Program-made: the position numbers and the translations under genes
Part shown: positions 1 through 5,734 of the stretch, one piece after another
How the letters are laid out: every line of letters starts with the position of its first letter
Numbering within the stretch: the stretch's first letter is position 1
The notes under the pieces: generated by a model
Database searches by the model: none
Told to the model about the DNA's origin: nothing
Seen by the model: the letters and a program-made list of their open reading frames with translations, nothing else
Assembly (NCBI GenBank): GCA_026786065.1
Contig: JAJAYS010000227.1
Location: forward strand, 1 to 8,054
Reading direction: 5' to 3'
DNA from: Polaromonas sp.
GTDB taxonomy: Bacteria; Pseudomonadota; Gammaproteobacteria; Burkholderiales; Burkholderiaceae_C
DNA: 8,054 nt

Positions 1-840
1 CACCAACAGGGTCAGCGCGAGCAGATCGGCTGCGACGATGAAGGCGGCCTGCTTTCCATGCACCTTGGTCGCGTCGGCGCGCAGGTCGCTTACATCGTCA
101 GGAAGGCGGCCGCCGGTGGAGGGATACTGGGCCAGCACGGCGAAGTAGTCGCCGGCCAGGAGCTGCTCCCACTCAGGCCCCGAGTTGGCCAGCAGCACCG
201 CGATGCCCAGCGGTCGGGCACGGGTCTGGATCACTTCGATGGTCTGCGGATGGCAGTCGCCGGCCACCACGAAAACATTGCTCTTGCTCTTGACGCTGCG
301 TTTGGCCAGCGTCATCGCCTCGGCGGCGGCGGTGGCCTCATCCAGCATCGATGCATTTGCGATGGCCATGCCGGTCAGGTCACACACCATGGTCTGGAAG
401 TTGATCAGCGCCTCCAGTCGGCCCTGCGAGATTTCGGCCTGGTACGGCGTGTAGGCGGTATACCAGGCCGGGTTTTCCAGCACGTTGCGGAGGATGACGC
501 CGGGGGTGTGGGTGCCGTAGTAGCCCTGGCCGATAAAGCTCTTGAGCACCTGATTTTTATCCGCGATGGCCTTGAGTTGCGCCAGCGCTTGTGCTTCACT
601 CGCCGGCGGCGGCAGATTCATCGGACTGCGGCGCGCGATGGATCGCGGCACGATGCTGTCGATCAATTCCCGGCGCGAGCTGGCCGCTACCGCATGCAGC
701 ATCAGCGCTTCGTCGGCTGCGGTGATGCCGATGTGGCGGCCGATGAACTCCGCCGGGTTCTCAAGTTCGCCGAGGGTGGTGGCGGATGGCCCCGGCATGG
801 CGGATGCGGTATTAGGCATTCGGGTGCTTTCAGGGCTCAT
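1..840 (-). CDS. gcvP: Glycine dehydrogenase (decarboxylating), P-protein, N-terminal part
   Basis: P-protein of the glycine cleavage system. This PLP enzyme decarboxylates glycine and passes the aminomethyl group to the lipoyl arm of GcvH. The first 280 codons are present and the gene continues past the left edge; the family is about 950-960 residues, so the PLP lysine, which lies in the C-terminal half, is not visible. Family signatures seen are EFIGRHIG (residues 31-38), [19 protein letters not shown] (101-119), [20 protein letters not shown] (122-141), [11 protein letters not shown] (166-176) and [12 protein letters not shown] (197-208). The start ATG (840-838) overlaps the gcvH stop in an ATGA junction, so translation is probably coupled; there is no strong ribosome-binding site. 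In-frame ATGs at codons 8 and 15 are alternatives, since conservation begins only near residue 24. It is the third gene of gcvTHP and presumably shares the glycine riboswitch control. Confidence 0.97.
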   Translation of the reverse strand, partial: MSPESTRMPNTASAMPGPSATTLGELENPAEFIGRHIGITAADEALMLHAVAASSRRELIDSIVPRSIARRSPMNLPPPASEAQALAQLKAIADKNQVLKSFIGQGYYGTHTPGVILRNVLENPAWYTAYTPYQAEISQGRLEALINFQTMVCDLTGMAIANASMLDEATAAAEAMTLAKRSVKSKSNVFVVAGDCHPQTIEVIQTRARPLGIAVLLANSGPEWEQLLAGDYFAVLAQYPSTGGRLPDDVSDLRADATKVHGKQAAFIVAADLLALTLLV

Positions 841-1202
841 GCGTTGGAGAATTTGGCGTAGGCGGTTTCGTCGAGCAGCGCAGCCAGCTGTGCGGTGTCA
901 GACATCCGGAGCCTGAAAAACCAGCCGGTTCCCATTGGGTCGGTATTGGCGAGCGACGGGTCACTGCGCAGGGCTTCATTGACCTCCAGCACTTCGCCAC
1001 TAAGCGGCATGTACACGTCGGCTGCGGCTTTCACCGACTCGACCACGCCGGCAGTTTCCTTTTGCGCAAAGCGGCTGCCGACCGCCGGTAAATCGACGAA
1101 CACGACATCGCCGAGCGCGTCCTGGGCATGGACGGTGATGCCGACGGTGGCGATGTCGCCCTCGATGCTGACCCACTCGTGGTCTTCTGTGTACTTCATC
1201 AT
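837..1202 (-). CDS. gcvH: Glycine cleavage system H protein (lipoyl carrier)
   Basis: Small cytoplasmic carrier whose lipoylated lysine shuttles the aminomethyl intermediate between GcvP, GcvT and the lipoamide dehydrogenase. It has 121 residues, close to the usual 120-130. The N-terminus [15 protein letters not shown] is the conserved opening of the family. The lipoyl site sits in [14 protein letters not shown], with the modified lysine at about residue 58. The reading frame is open further upstream (to an ATG at 1247), but the ATG at 1202 is preferred because GGAG (1212-1209) lies 6 bases before it and the homologous part starts there; the next codon (1199) is also ATG. It lies 54 bases after gcvT, and its TGA overlaps the gcvP start by 4 bases. 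The C-terminal half ([20 protein letters not shown]) is intact, so the protein looks functional. Confidence 0.96.
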   Translation of the reverse strand: MMKYTEDHEWVSIEGDIATVGITVHAQDALGDVVFVDLPAVGSRFAQKETAGVVESVKAAADVYMPLSGEVLEVNEALRSDPSLANTDPMGTGWFFRLRMSDTAQLAALLDETAYAKFSNA

Positions 1203-1256
1203 GCGGTGCTCCATTGGTAACTCAGTTGAAAAAGATTCTTCAGGCAAACCAGGCGC

Positions 1257-2414
1257 TCACCCGCGGTAATAGCGGTTGGCGACGAAAGGCAGCGGCGAGA
1301 CTTGCATTGGCACCGGCTTGCCGCGCACGAGGGCCTGCAGGCGCGTGCCGATGGCGGCACAGGCCGGCTGCACGTAGCCCATCGCAATCGGCTGGTCGAT
1401 GCTCGGGCCAAGCAGGCCGCTGGTGACCTGGCCAACCTGCTGGTCGTTGCCGTCCTGCAATTCGGCCGGTTCGCGCACCGGAATGCGCTCCAAGGCCACC
1501 AGCCCGACGCGTTTTCTGGTCAGGCTGGTCGGGTCGGCCAACTGCGCCAGCACGCTGTCGGCACCCGGAAAACCGCCCGCACGCGCCCCACCGTGGCGCC
1601 GCACCTTCTGGATCGCCCAACTCAGGCTGGCTTCGACCGGCTTGGTCGTGGTGTCGATGTCGTTGCCATACAAACACAGCCCGGCTTCGAGTCGCAGCGA
1701 ATTGCGCGCGCCGAGCCCGGCAGGTTTGACTTCAGGCTGAGCGAGCAGGGCGCGGGCCAGCGTTTCGGCCTGGTCGGACGGGACGGAAATCTCGAAACCG
1801 TCTTCACCGGTGTAGCCGCTGCGGGTGACCAGGCAATCGCAGCCGGCCAGCGTGAAGGCGTCGCCGCCCATGAACAGCAGCTTGTCGATGCCCGGGGCCA
1901 AACGCTGGAGCGCAGTGACCGCGTGCGGACCCTGCAGCGCGAGCAGTGCCCGCTCCGGCAGTGCAATAACGTCGCATCGAGCGCCGATGCGCTGGCGGAT
2001 GTGGGCGATGTCGGCGGTTTTGCAGGCGCCGTTGACAATCAAAAAAAGGTCGCCGCCGCTGGCCGCGTCGTGCTTGAAAACCATCAGGTCGTCGATGATG
2101 CCGCCGTCGTCATTTAGCAGCAGCCCGTAGCGTTGTCTGCCCGGCGCCAAATCGATCACATCGACCGGCAGCAGGGTTTCAAGCGCCGCTGCGGCGTCAA
2201 GCCCGACTAGCCGCAATTGCCCCATGTGCGAGACGTCGAACAGGCCGGCAGAGGCCCGCGTGTGCCGGTGCTCGGCAATCAGGCCCTGCGCGTATTGCAC
2301 CGGCATCGAATAGCCGGCAAACGGGACCATGCGCGCACCTAGTTCGAGGTGCAGCGCATTGAGGGGTGTCTGCAGAAGCGGCGCAGCAGGCGGGGAGGTG
2401 GCGAGTGTAGGCAA
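1257..2414 (-). CDS. gcvT: Glycine cleavage system T protein (aminomethyltransferase)
   Basis: Moves the methylene group from aminomethylated GcvH to tetrahydrofolate, releasing ammonia. It has 385 residues against a usual 360-375. The small excess is an N-terminal tail (residues 1-15) rich in Ala and Pro. Family motifs are ELGARMVPFAGYSMPVQY (24-41), LFDVSHMGQLRL (58-69), the acidic GGIIDDL (104-110, holding the expected catalytic Asp), RSGYTGEDGFEI (198-209) and LGARNSLRLEAGLCLYG (234-250). No ATG begins the frame in the right place. The preferred start is TTG at 2414, with GGAG (2424-2421) 6 bases upstream. Another in-frame TTG at 2432 would add six residues but lies before that ribosome-binding site, inside the proposed riboswitch platform. 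First gene of gcvTHP, directly downstream of a tandem glycine riboswitch. Confidence 0.95.
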   Translation of the reverse strand: MPTLATSPPAAPLLQTPLNALHLELGARMVPFAGYSMPVQYAQGLIAEHRHTRASAGLFDVSHMGQLRLVGLDAAAALETLLPVDVIDLAPGRQRYGLLLNDDGGIIDDLMVFKHDAASGGDLFLIVNGACKTADIAHIRQRIGARCDVIALPERALLALQGPHAVTALQRLAPGIDKLLFMGGDAFTLAGCDCLVTRSGYTGEDGFEISVPSDQAETLARALLAQPEVKPAGLGARNSLRLEAGLCLYGNDIDTTTKPVEASLSWAIQKVRRHGGARAGGFPGADSVLAQLADPTSLTRKRVGLVALERIPVREPAELQDGNDQQVGQVTSGLLGPSIDQPIAMGYVQPACAAIGTRLQALVRGKPVPMQVSPLPFVANRYYRG

Positions 2415-2475
2415 GGCAATCTCCGGAGGCAAACATCGTGGTGCAGCGAATGCTGCATGGCTCTGTGTTGCCCCC
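2415..2475 (-). promoter_or_regulatory. Expression platform of the glycine riboswitch / gcvT leader
   Basis: This stretch joins the second aptamer to the gcvT start. Two structures are visible. GGGGGCAA (2475-2468), whose first four bases are the 3' strand of P1 of aptamer 2, can pair with TTGCCTCC (2432-2425; 8 pairs, one of them G-U). That partner directly abuts the ribosome-binding site GGAG (2424-2421). Between them TGCAGC (2457-2452) and GCTGCA (2447-2442) form a 6-bp hairpin with a 4-base loop. No hairpin is followed by a U-run, so control of translation rather than termination is inferred: the alternative stem would crowd the ribosome-binding site when glycine is absent, and aptamer 2 folding would release it. 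Confidence 0.5.
2444..2456 (-). repeat. 13-base repeat, copy in the gcvT leader
   Basis: The plus-strand sequence CAGCGAATGCTGC occurs exactly here and again at 2763-2775. This copy forms the loop and most of the stem of the leader hairpin in the riboswitch expression platform. The unit is itself a dyad (CAGC-GAAT-GCTG). Confidence 0.6.
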
Positions 2476-2700
2476 GCTGTCCGCTTTACCTGAGAGATTC
2501 ACCCGGCGATGCGGGTTTGCTCCTTCGGTGGTCCGGCTGCAATGGCCGGACTCTCTCCAGTGGGGACGTTTTTCAGTCTGGTTTGAACTGAAAAACGCTG
2601 GTCAGTCCTTTTGCCTGAGCGTTTAGCGAAGCATTGTGGCTGTCGCATGCGCCTTCGGCGGCTCTTTCAATGATTGGAATAAGCGCTCTCCTGACCTGCG
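2472..2700 (-). promoter_or_regulatory. Tandem glycine riboswitch (two aptamers)
   Basis: Cis-acting RNA that binds glycine and controls the gcvTHP mRNA. Aptamer 1 spans about 2700-2596 and aptamer 2 about 2565-2472. In aptamer 1, GGTCA (2696-2692) pairs with TGACC (2604-2600), extended by CGC/GCG across an A/A mismatch. It then shows GGAGAGC, GCCGAAGGCGC and the hallmark CTCAGGCAAAAGGAC (2619-2605). In aptamer 2, CCCCACT (2565-2559) pairs with AGCGGGG (2478-2472) with one mismatch, followed by GGAGAGAG, ACCGAAGGAGCAA and CTCTCAGGTAAAGCGGAC (2496-2479). These are the conserved core bases of the glycine class, present twice. The position directly upstream of gcvT is the classical one. In this family glycine usually switches the gcv operon on. 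Confidence 0.95.
2567..2597 (-). repeat. Perfect inverted repeat forming the linker between the two glycine aptamers
   Basis: CGTTTTTCAGT (2597-2587) and ACTGAAAAACG (2577-2567) are exact reverse complements of 11 bases around a 9-base loop. The hairpin fills the whole space between P1 of aptamer 1 and P1 of aptamer 2. Its outer two bases are shared with the extended P1 of aptamer 1, so the stems may stack or compete. Many tandem glycine riboswitches have only a short single-stranded linker here. There is no U-run after the stem, so it is not an intrinsic terminator. Confidence 0.8.
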
Positions 2701-2702
2701 CG

Positions 2703-2708
2703 ATTCTA
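2703..2708 (-). promoter_or_regulatory. Candidate -10 box of the gcvTHP promoter
   Basis: TAGAAT (minus strand 2708-2703) matches the sigma70 -10 consensus at five of six bases. It sits so that transcription would begin near 2696, right at P1 of the first glycine aptamer. The bases at the usual -35 distance (CCCCGT, 2731-2726) do not match the consensus, so an activator or a different promoter may be involved. The 387 bases between gcvT and dctM are otherwise explained by the riboswitch and its leader; 2709-2801 holds no recognisable gene and no clear terminator for dctM. Confidence 0.35.
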
Positions 2709-2762
2709 CTGTGAGCAGCAGGATTACGGGGCTGCTCTGCCCGGCTTGCCCGCCGCCAAACC

Positions 2763-2775
2763 CAGCGAATGCTGC
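2763..2775 (-). repeat. 13-base repeat, copy upstream of the riboswitch
   Basis: Second exact copy of CAGCGAATGCTGC (see 2444-2456), in the same orientation. It lies about 55 bases upstream of the candidate -10 box of the gcv operon and 27 bases after the end of dctM, a position where an operator could sit. Confidence 0.6.
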
Positions 2776-2793
2776 CGCTGCCGGTCCGGGCGG

Positions 2794-2804
2794 GGCCAAG
2801 CTTA
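2794..2804 (-). repeat. 11-base repeat at the dctM stop codon
   Basis: TAAGCTTGGCC (minus strand 2804-2794) covers the dctM stop and the next eight bases. The same 11 bases sit at the dctP stop (4680-4670). Confidence 0.45.
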
Positions 2805-4079
2805 TTTTGCGTAAACCAGATCGCGCAGGAACAGCGACAGTTGTGGCACGTAGGTCACCACCATCAGGCAGGCCACGATCACGAGCACAAAGGGAATCAG
2901 GTGGGGCACGATGCGGTCTAGCGAGATTTTTGCCACCGTGCAGGCCGCGAACAGATTGACGCCGAAAGGCGGGGTGATCATGCCCAGTGCGAGGTTGACG
3001 ACCATGACCAGCCCGAAATGCACCGGGTCGATTCCGAAGTGCACCGCCACCGGCGCGAGTATGGGTGCCAGGACGATGATGGCCGCACTGGTTTCAATGA
3101 ACATGCCGATCACGAACAGCGATGCGTTGACGCCCAGCAAAAACATCGTGGGCGACTGCAGCACCATTTCAAGCCAGCGCCCTATGGCATCCGGCACGCC
3201 GGCGCGGGTGATCAAAAACGCAAACAGCCCGGCGTTGGCAATGATGAACATGATGACCGCGCTGGACAGCACCGACTTGCGCAAAATCGCCGGCAGATCC
3301 GATAGCCGGATTTCGCGGTGGATCACGCACCCGACCACCAGCGCATAAAACACGGCCACCGCAGAGGCCTCGGTCGGCGTGAAAATGCCGCCGTAGATGC
3401 CGCCCAGAATGATGACCGGCATCAGTAGCGCCCAGCCGGCTTGCCAGCTTGCCTTGCCGACCGAAAGCCGGCCGTCGCCGTCGTTCTTGCCCCAACCCTT
3501 GTAGCGGCAATACAGATGCACGAACAGCATCAGGGACAGGCCGATGAACAGGCCCGGGCCGAAGCCCGCGATGAATAGCTCGCCAATCGACACTTCCGCG
3601 CTGACGCCGTAAAGGATCATCGGGATCGACGGCGGGATGATGACACCCAGCTCGGCGCTGGTGGCCTGCAACGCGGCGGCGTAGCTGGTCGGGTAGCCAT
3701 GCTTGATCAGCGCCGGAATCAGGATGGCGCCGATGGCAAACGTCGTGGCGACCGACGAACCCGACACCGCTGCAAAGATCATGCAGGTCAACACGCAGGT
3801 CATCGGCAGCCCGCCCTGCACGCCGCCGACCAGGCTTTTGGCAAATTCGACCAGCCTGCGCGAGATGCCGCCGGTCTCCATCAGGTTGCCGGCCAGGATG
3901 AAAAACGGAATCGCGGCCAGCGGGAACTTGTTGATTGAATTAAACATTTCTTTGACAGAAATCAGCATGTTGGCTTCCGACACCACGATACCCAGCACCG
4001 AGGACAGCCCGATCGACACGGCGACCGAAATGCTCAGTGCAAAGCACAGCACCATGGTCACGACCATCACGGTGCTCAT
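2802..4079 (-). CDS. dctM: TRAP transporter large membrane subunit (DctM family)
   Basis: Large inner-membrane subunit that carries substrate across the membrane using an ion gradient, fed by the DctP binding protein and paired with DctQ. It has 425 residues, the usual size, and is hydrophobic throughout with about a dozen membrane segments. Family motifs include PFFILAGNLMETGGISRRLV, AAVSGSSVATTFAIGAILIP, SAELGVIIPPSIPMILYGV, GIFTPTEASAVAVFYAL, MFIETSAAIIVLAPILAP and NLALGMITPPFGVNLF. The frame is open far upstream (to 4433), but that part reads through dctQ in the wrong frame. The start ATG (4079-4077) overlaps the dctQ stop as ATGA and has GGAG (4091-4088) 8 bases before it. The last gene of the cluster; the stop is followed by AAGCTTGGCC, also found after dctP. 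Substrate cannot be read from this subunit. Confidence 0.95.
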   Translation of the reverse strand: MSTVMVVTMVLCFALSISVAVSIGLSSVLGIVVSEANMLISVKEMFNSINKFPLAAIPFFILAGNLMETGGISRRLVEFAKSLVGGVQGGLPMTCVLTCMIFAAVSGSSVATTFAIGAILIPALIKHGYPTSYAAALQATSAELGVIIPPSIPMILYGVSAEVSIGELFIAGFGPGLFIGLSLMLFVHLYCRYKGWGKNDGDGRLSVGKASWQAGWALLMPVIILGGIYGGIFTPTEASAVAVFYALVVGCVIHREIRLSDLPAILRKSVLSSAVIMFIIANAGLFAFLITRAGVPDAIGRWLEMVLQSPTMFLLGVNASLFVIGMFIETSAAIIVLAPILAPVAVHFGIDPVHFGLVMVVNLALGMITPPFGVNLFAACTVAKISLDRIVPHLIPFVLVIVACLMVVTYVPQLSLFLRDLVYAK

Positions 4080-4570
4080 TGGGCGGTCTCCAGCTCGTTG
4101 CGCTGCGGATCGAGCAGATTGCCGACAATGCCGAACAGGCAAAACAGCCCGCCGATCGGTAGCGCCACGTAGCCCCAGAACATCGACACCGATTCCAGCC
4201 CCGCCATCGACTGCACCCGGCCGCGCAGCGCGTAGTCCCAGCCCCACCAGACGATCACCAGAATCAGCGCCAGCGCCGCCAGGCAGATGATCCAGTCGAG
4301 CAGCCGTTTCACCCTGTGCGGGCTCCAGCGGTACAACACATCGACGCTGACCATCGCGCCTTGGCGAAAGGCGGCCGGAATGCCCATGAACACCATCCAG
4401 ATCAGACTCAGCCGGATCAAAATCTCGCTCCATTCGGCGGGCTGCTCCAGCACGAAGCGGGTGATGATCTGGAACAGCCCGAGGCCGGCTGCGATGGCGA
4501 GCATCAGACAGGCCACGGCGGTGGAGAACGCCGTCGTTCGGTGTTCGAGTTTCAGGAAAACCTGTCGCAT
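4076..4570 (-). CDS. dctQ: TRAP transporter small membrane subunit (DctQ family)
   Basis: Small inner-membrane subunit that pairs with DctM. It has 164 residues with four predicted membrane segments, roughly 16-40, 48-66, 90-110 and 130-152. The EWSEILIRLSLIWMVFMG stretch (46-63) carries the typical W-S-E signature of the family, followed by PAAFRQGAMVSVDVL. The start ATG at 4570 has only a weak AGGCGGG (4582-4576) ribosome-binding site 5 bases upstream. It lies 107 bases after dctP, with an intrinsic terminator in between, and shares an ATGA stop/start overlap with dctM, so the two membrane subunits are probably made in step. Confidence 0.94.
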   Translation of the reverse strand: MRQVFLKLEHRTTAFSTAVACLMLAIAAGLGLFQIITRFVLEQPAEWSEILIRLSLIWMVFMGIPAAFRQGAMVSVDVLYRWSPHRVKRLLDWIICLAALALILVIVWWGWDYALRGRVQSMAGLESVSMFWGYVALPIGGLFCLFGIVGNLLDPQRNELETAQ

Positions 4571-4585
4571 TGGAGCCCGCCTGTT

Positions 4586-4622
4586 ATAAAATAAAAAGCC
4601 CGCTCATCAATGATGCACGGGC
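4586..4622 (-). terminator. Intrinsic terminator between dctP and dctQ
   Basis: On the minus strand GCCCG (4622-4618) and CGGGC (4602-4598) form a stem. A 2-base internal loop leads to an inner CAT/ATG stem around a 5-base loop. The stem is followed at once by TTTTTATTTTAT (4597-4586). This is a standard rho-independent shape lying inside the operon, so it probably works as a partial stop that lowers dctQM relative to dctP. Confidence 0.75.
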
Positions 4623-4629
4623 GTTAAAA

Positions 4630-4668
4630 GCTATTAAAAAAATAGCAACTGGCGGCTGCGCGGCAGCC
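4630..4668 (-). repeat. Two further hairpins just after dctP
   Basis: Directly after the dctP stop the transcript can form GGCTGC/GCAGCC (4668-4663 with 4659-4654, 3-base loop) and then GCTATT/AATAGC (4646-4641 with 4635-4630, 5-base T loop), followed by TTTT. Together with the terminator just downstream they could protect the 3' end of a short dctP message. The function is inferred. Confidence 0.4.
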
Positions 4669-4669
4669 A

Positions 4670-4680
4670 GGCCAAGCTTA
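4670..4680 (-). repeat. 11-base repeat at the dctP stop codon
   Basis: TAAGCTTGGCC (minus strand 4680-4670) covers the dctP stop and the next eight bases, identical to the sequence at the dctM stop (2804-2794). In both cases GC-rich sequence follows. Confidence 0.45.
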
Positions 4681-5649
4681 CTTCACGTTGCGGATGGCCT
4701 CGATATTGGCCTTGCCGAACTGCTTTTCGAAGTCGGCGTTGATCGGCGCCAGCATGCTGACGAATTTGGCCTTGTCAACGTTCTCGTTGATCGTCATGCC
4801 CCTGCTGCGCAGCTCGCTGACGCCGGTCGCATCGTCCTGATCGACTCGGGCGCGATTGGCTTTGGCGGCCTCCCTCGCGGACTCGACGAAGGCGGTCTTG
4901 TCGGCTTCCGAAAGTTTGTCGAACGCGGCCTTGTTCATCACGATGATGCAGGGCGAGTACACATGCCCGGTCAGCGACAGGTGCTTTTGCACCTGGTCGA
5001 ACTTCGACGCCATGATGACCGACAGCGGATTTTCCTGGCCATCGACCGTGCCCTGCTGCAGCGCGGTAAACACTTCGGGGAAGGCCATCGGCGTGGTGAT
5101 GATTCCCAGGCCCTTGTACGCGGCGATATGGACCGGGTTTTCCATGGTCCGCATCTTCAGGCCCTTTAAGTCCTCCGGTCCCTTGACTTCGCGTTTGCTG
5201 TTGGTCATGTGCCGAAAGCCGTTCTCGGCCCAGGCCAGCGCCTTGAAGCCTTTGGAATCGAACTTCTTCAGCATCTCCTGACCGATCGGCCCGTCGAGCA
5301 CTGCACGGGCGTGCGCCTTGTCGCGAAACAAAAACGGCACGTCGAGGATTTTTGTTTCAGGCACGAAATTGGGCACAGGCCCGGTGGACGACAGTGCCAG
5401 CTCCTGGGTGCCGAGTTGCACCGCTTCGATCGATTCGCGTTCGCCTCCCAGCGCCCCGCTGTAGAAGGTCTGCACCTTGTAGCGCCCGGCGGTGCGCTTT
5501 TCGACCTCTTTGGCAAAGGTGTCGATGCCCACGCCCTGATGGGAGTTTTGCGAAGTCGAGATGCTGATCTTCATTACCGTCTGCGCGCTGGCAGTGGCCA
5601 GCAGGCCAGCACCAAGCACCATCGCGGTCAAAAGTTTGGACAATTTCAT
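4678..5649 (-). CDS. dctP: TRAP transporter periplasmic substrate-binding protein (DctP family)
   Basis: Periplasmic protein that captures an organic acid and delivers it to DctQM. It has 323 residues. A signal peptide is clear: MKLSK, a hydrophobic core (6-17), then ATASA with likely cleavage after residue 22. The mature part shows TAGRYKVQTFYSGALGGERE (53-72), PETKILDVPFLFRD (97-110), LKGLKMRTMENPVHIAAYKG (161-180) and PEVFTALQQGTVDGQENP (191-208). Arg167 in MRTMENP matches the arginine that binds the substrate carboxylate in this family. The start ATG at 5649 has AGGAG (5659-5655) 5 bases upstream; an in-frame GTG at 5655 overlaps that site and is rejected. The denD neighbour suggests a tetronate or similar sugar acid as substrate, but the sequence alone does not exclude C4-dicarboxylates or others. 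Confidence 0.95.
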   Translation of the reverse strand: MKLSKLLTAMVLGAGLLATASAQTVMKISISTSQNSHQGVGIDTFAKEVEKRTAGRYKVQTFYSGALGGERESIEAVQLGTQELALSSTGPVPNFVPETKILDVPFLFRDKAHARAVLDGPIGQEMLKKFDSKGFKALAWAENGFRHMTNSKREVKGPEDLKGLKMRTMENPVHIAAYKGLGIITTPMAFPEVFTALQQGTVDGQENPLSVIMASKFDQVQKHLSLTGHVYSPCIIVMNKAAFDKLSEADKTAFVESAREAAKANRARVDQDDATGVSELRSRGMTINENVDKAKFVSMLAPINADFEKQFGKANIEAIRNVK

Positions 5650-5675
5650 GTTCACTCCTGATTCAATTTCAAGTT

Positions 5676-5696
5676 AAAACCGGCGACAGAATCGCC
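5676..5696 (-). other. Weak hairpin plus T-run upstream of dctP
   Basis: In the 85-base gap between denD and dctP, GGCGA (5696-5692) and TCGCC (5686-5682) form a 5-bp stem with a 5-base loop, followed by GG and TTTT (5679-5676). It could be a weak attenuator that separates denD from the transporter genes. The stem is short and the T-run is interrupted, so the support is modest. Confidence 0.25.
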
Positions 5697-5734
5697 AGGC
5701 AGCATTCCGGTGGCGTCGCAGGCTAACTGACATG

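Noticed and set aside
58..861. 267-codon plus-strand ORF opposite gcvP
   Set aside because: Antisense shadow of gcvP; His-, Arg- and Gly-rich with no domain, while the minus strand gives a clear P-protein.
1302..2117. 271-codon plus-strand ORF opposite gcvT
   Set aside because: Antisense shadow of gcvT with no family features.
2709..2801. Possible terminator for dctM in the GC-rich stretch after its stop
   Set aside because: Short dyads such as CCGG-A-CCGG are present but none has a usable loop followed by a T-run.
4080..4433. Upstream in-frame extension of dctM
   Set aside because: This is dctQ read in the wrong frame; the true DctM N-terminus begins at the ATGA overlap at 4079.
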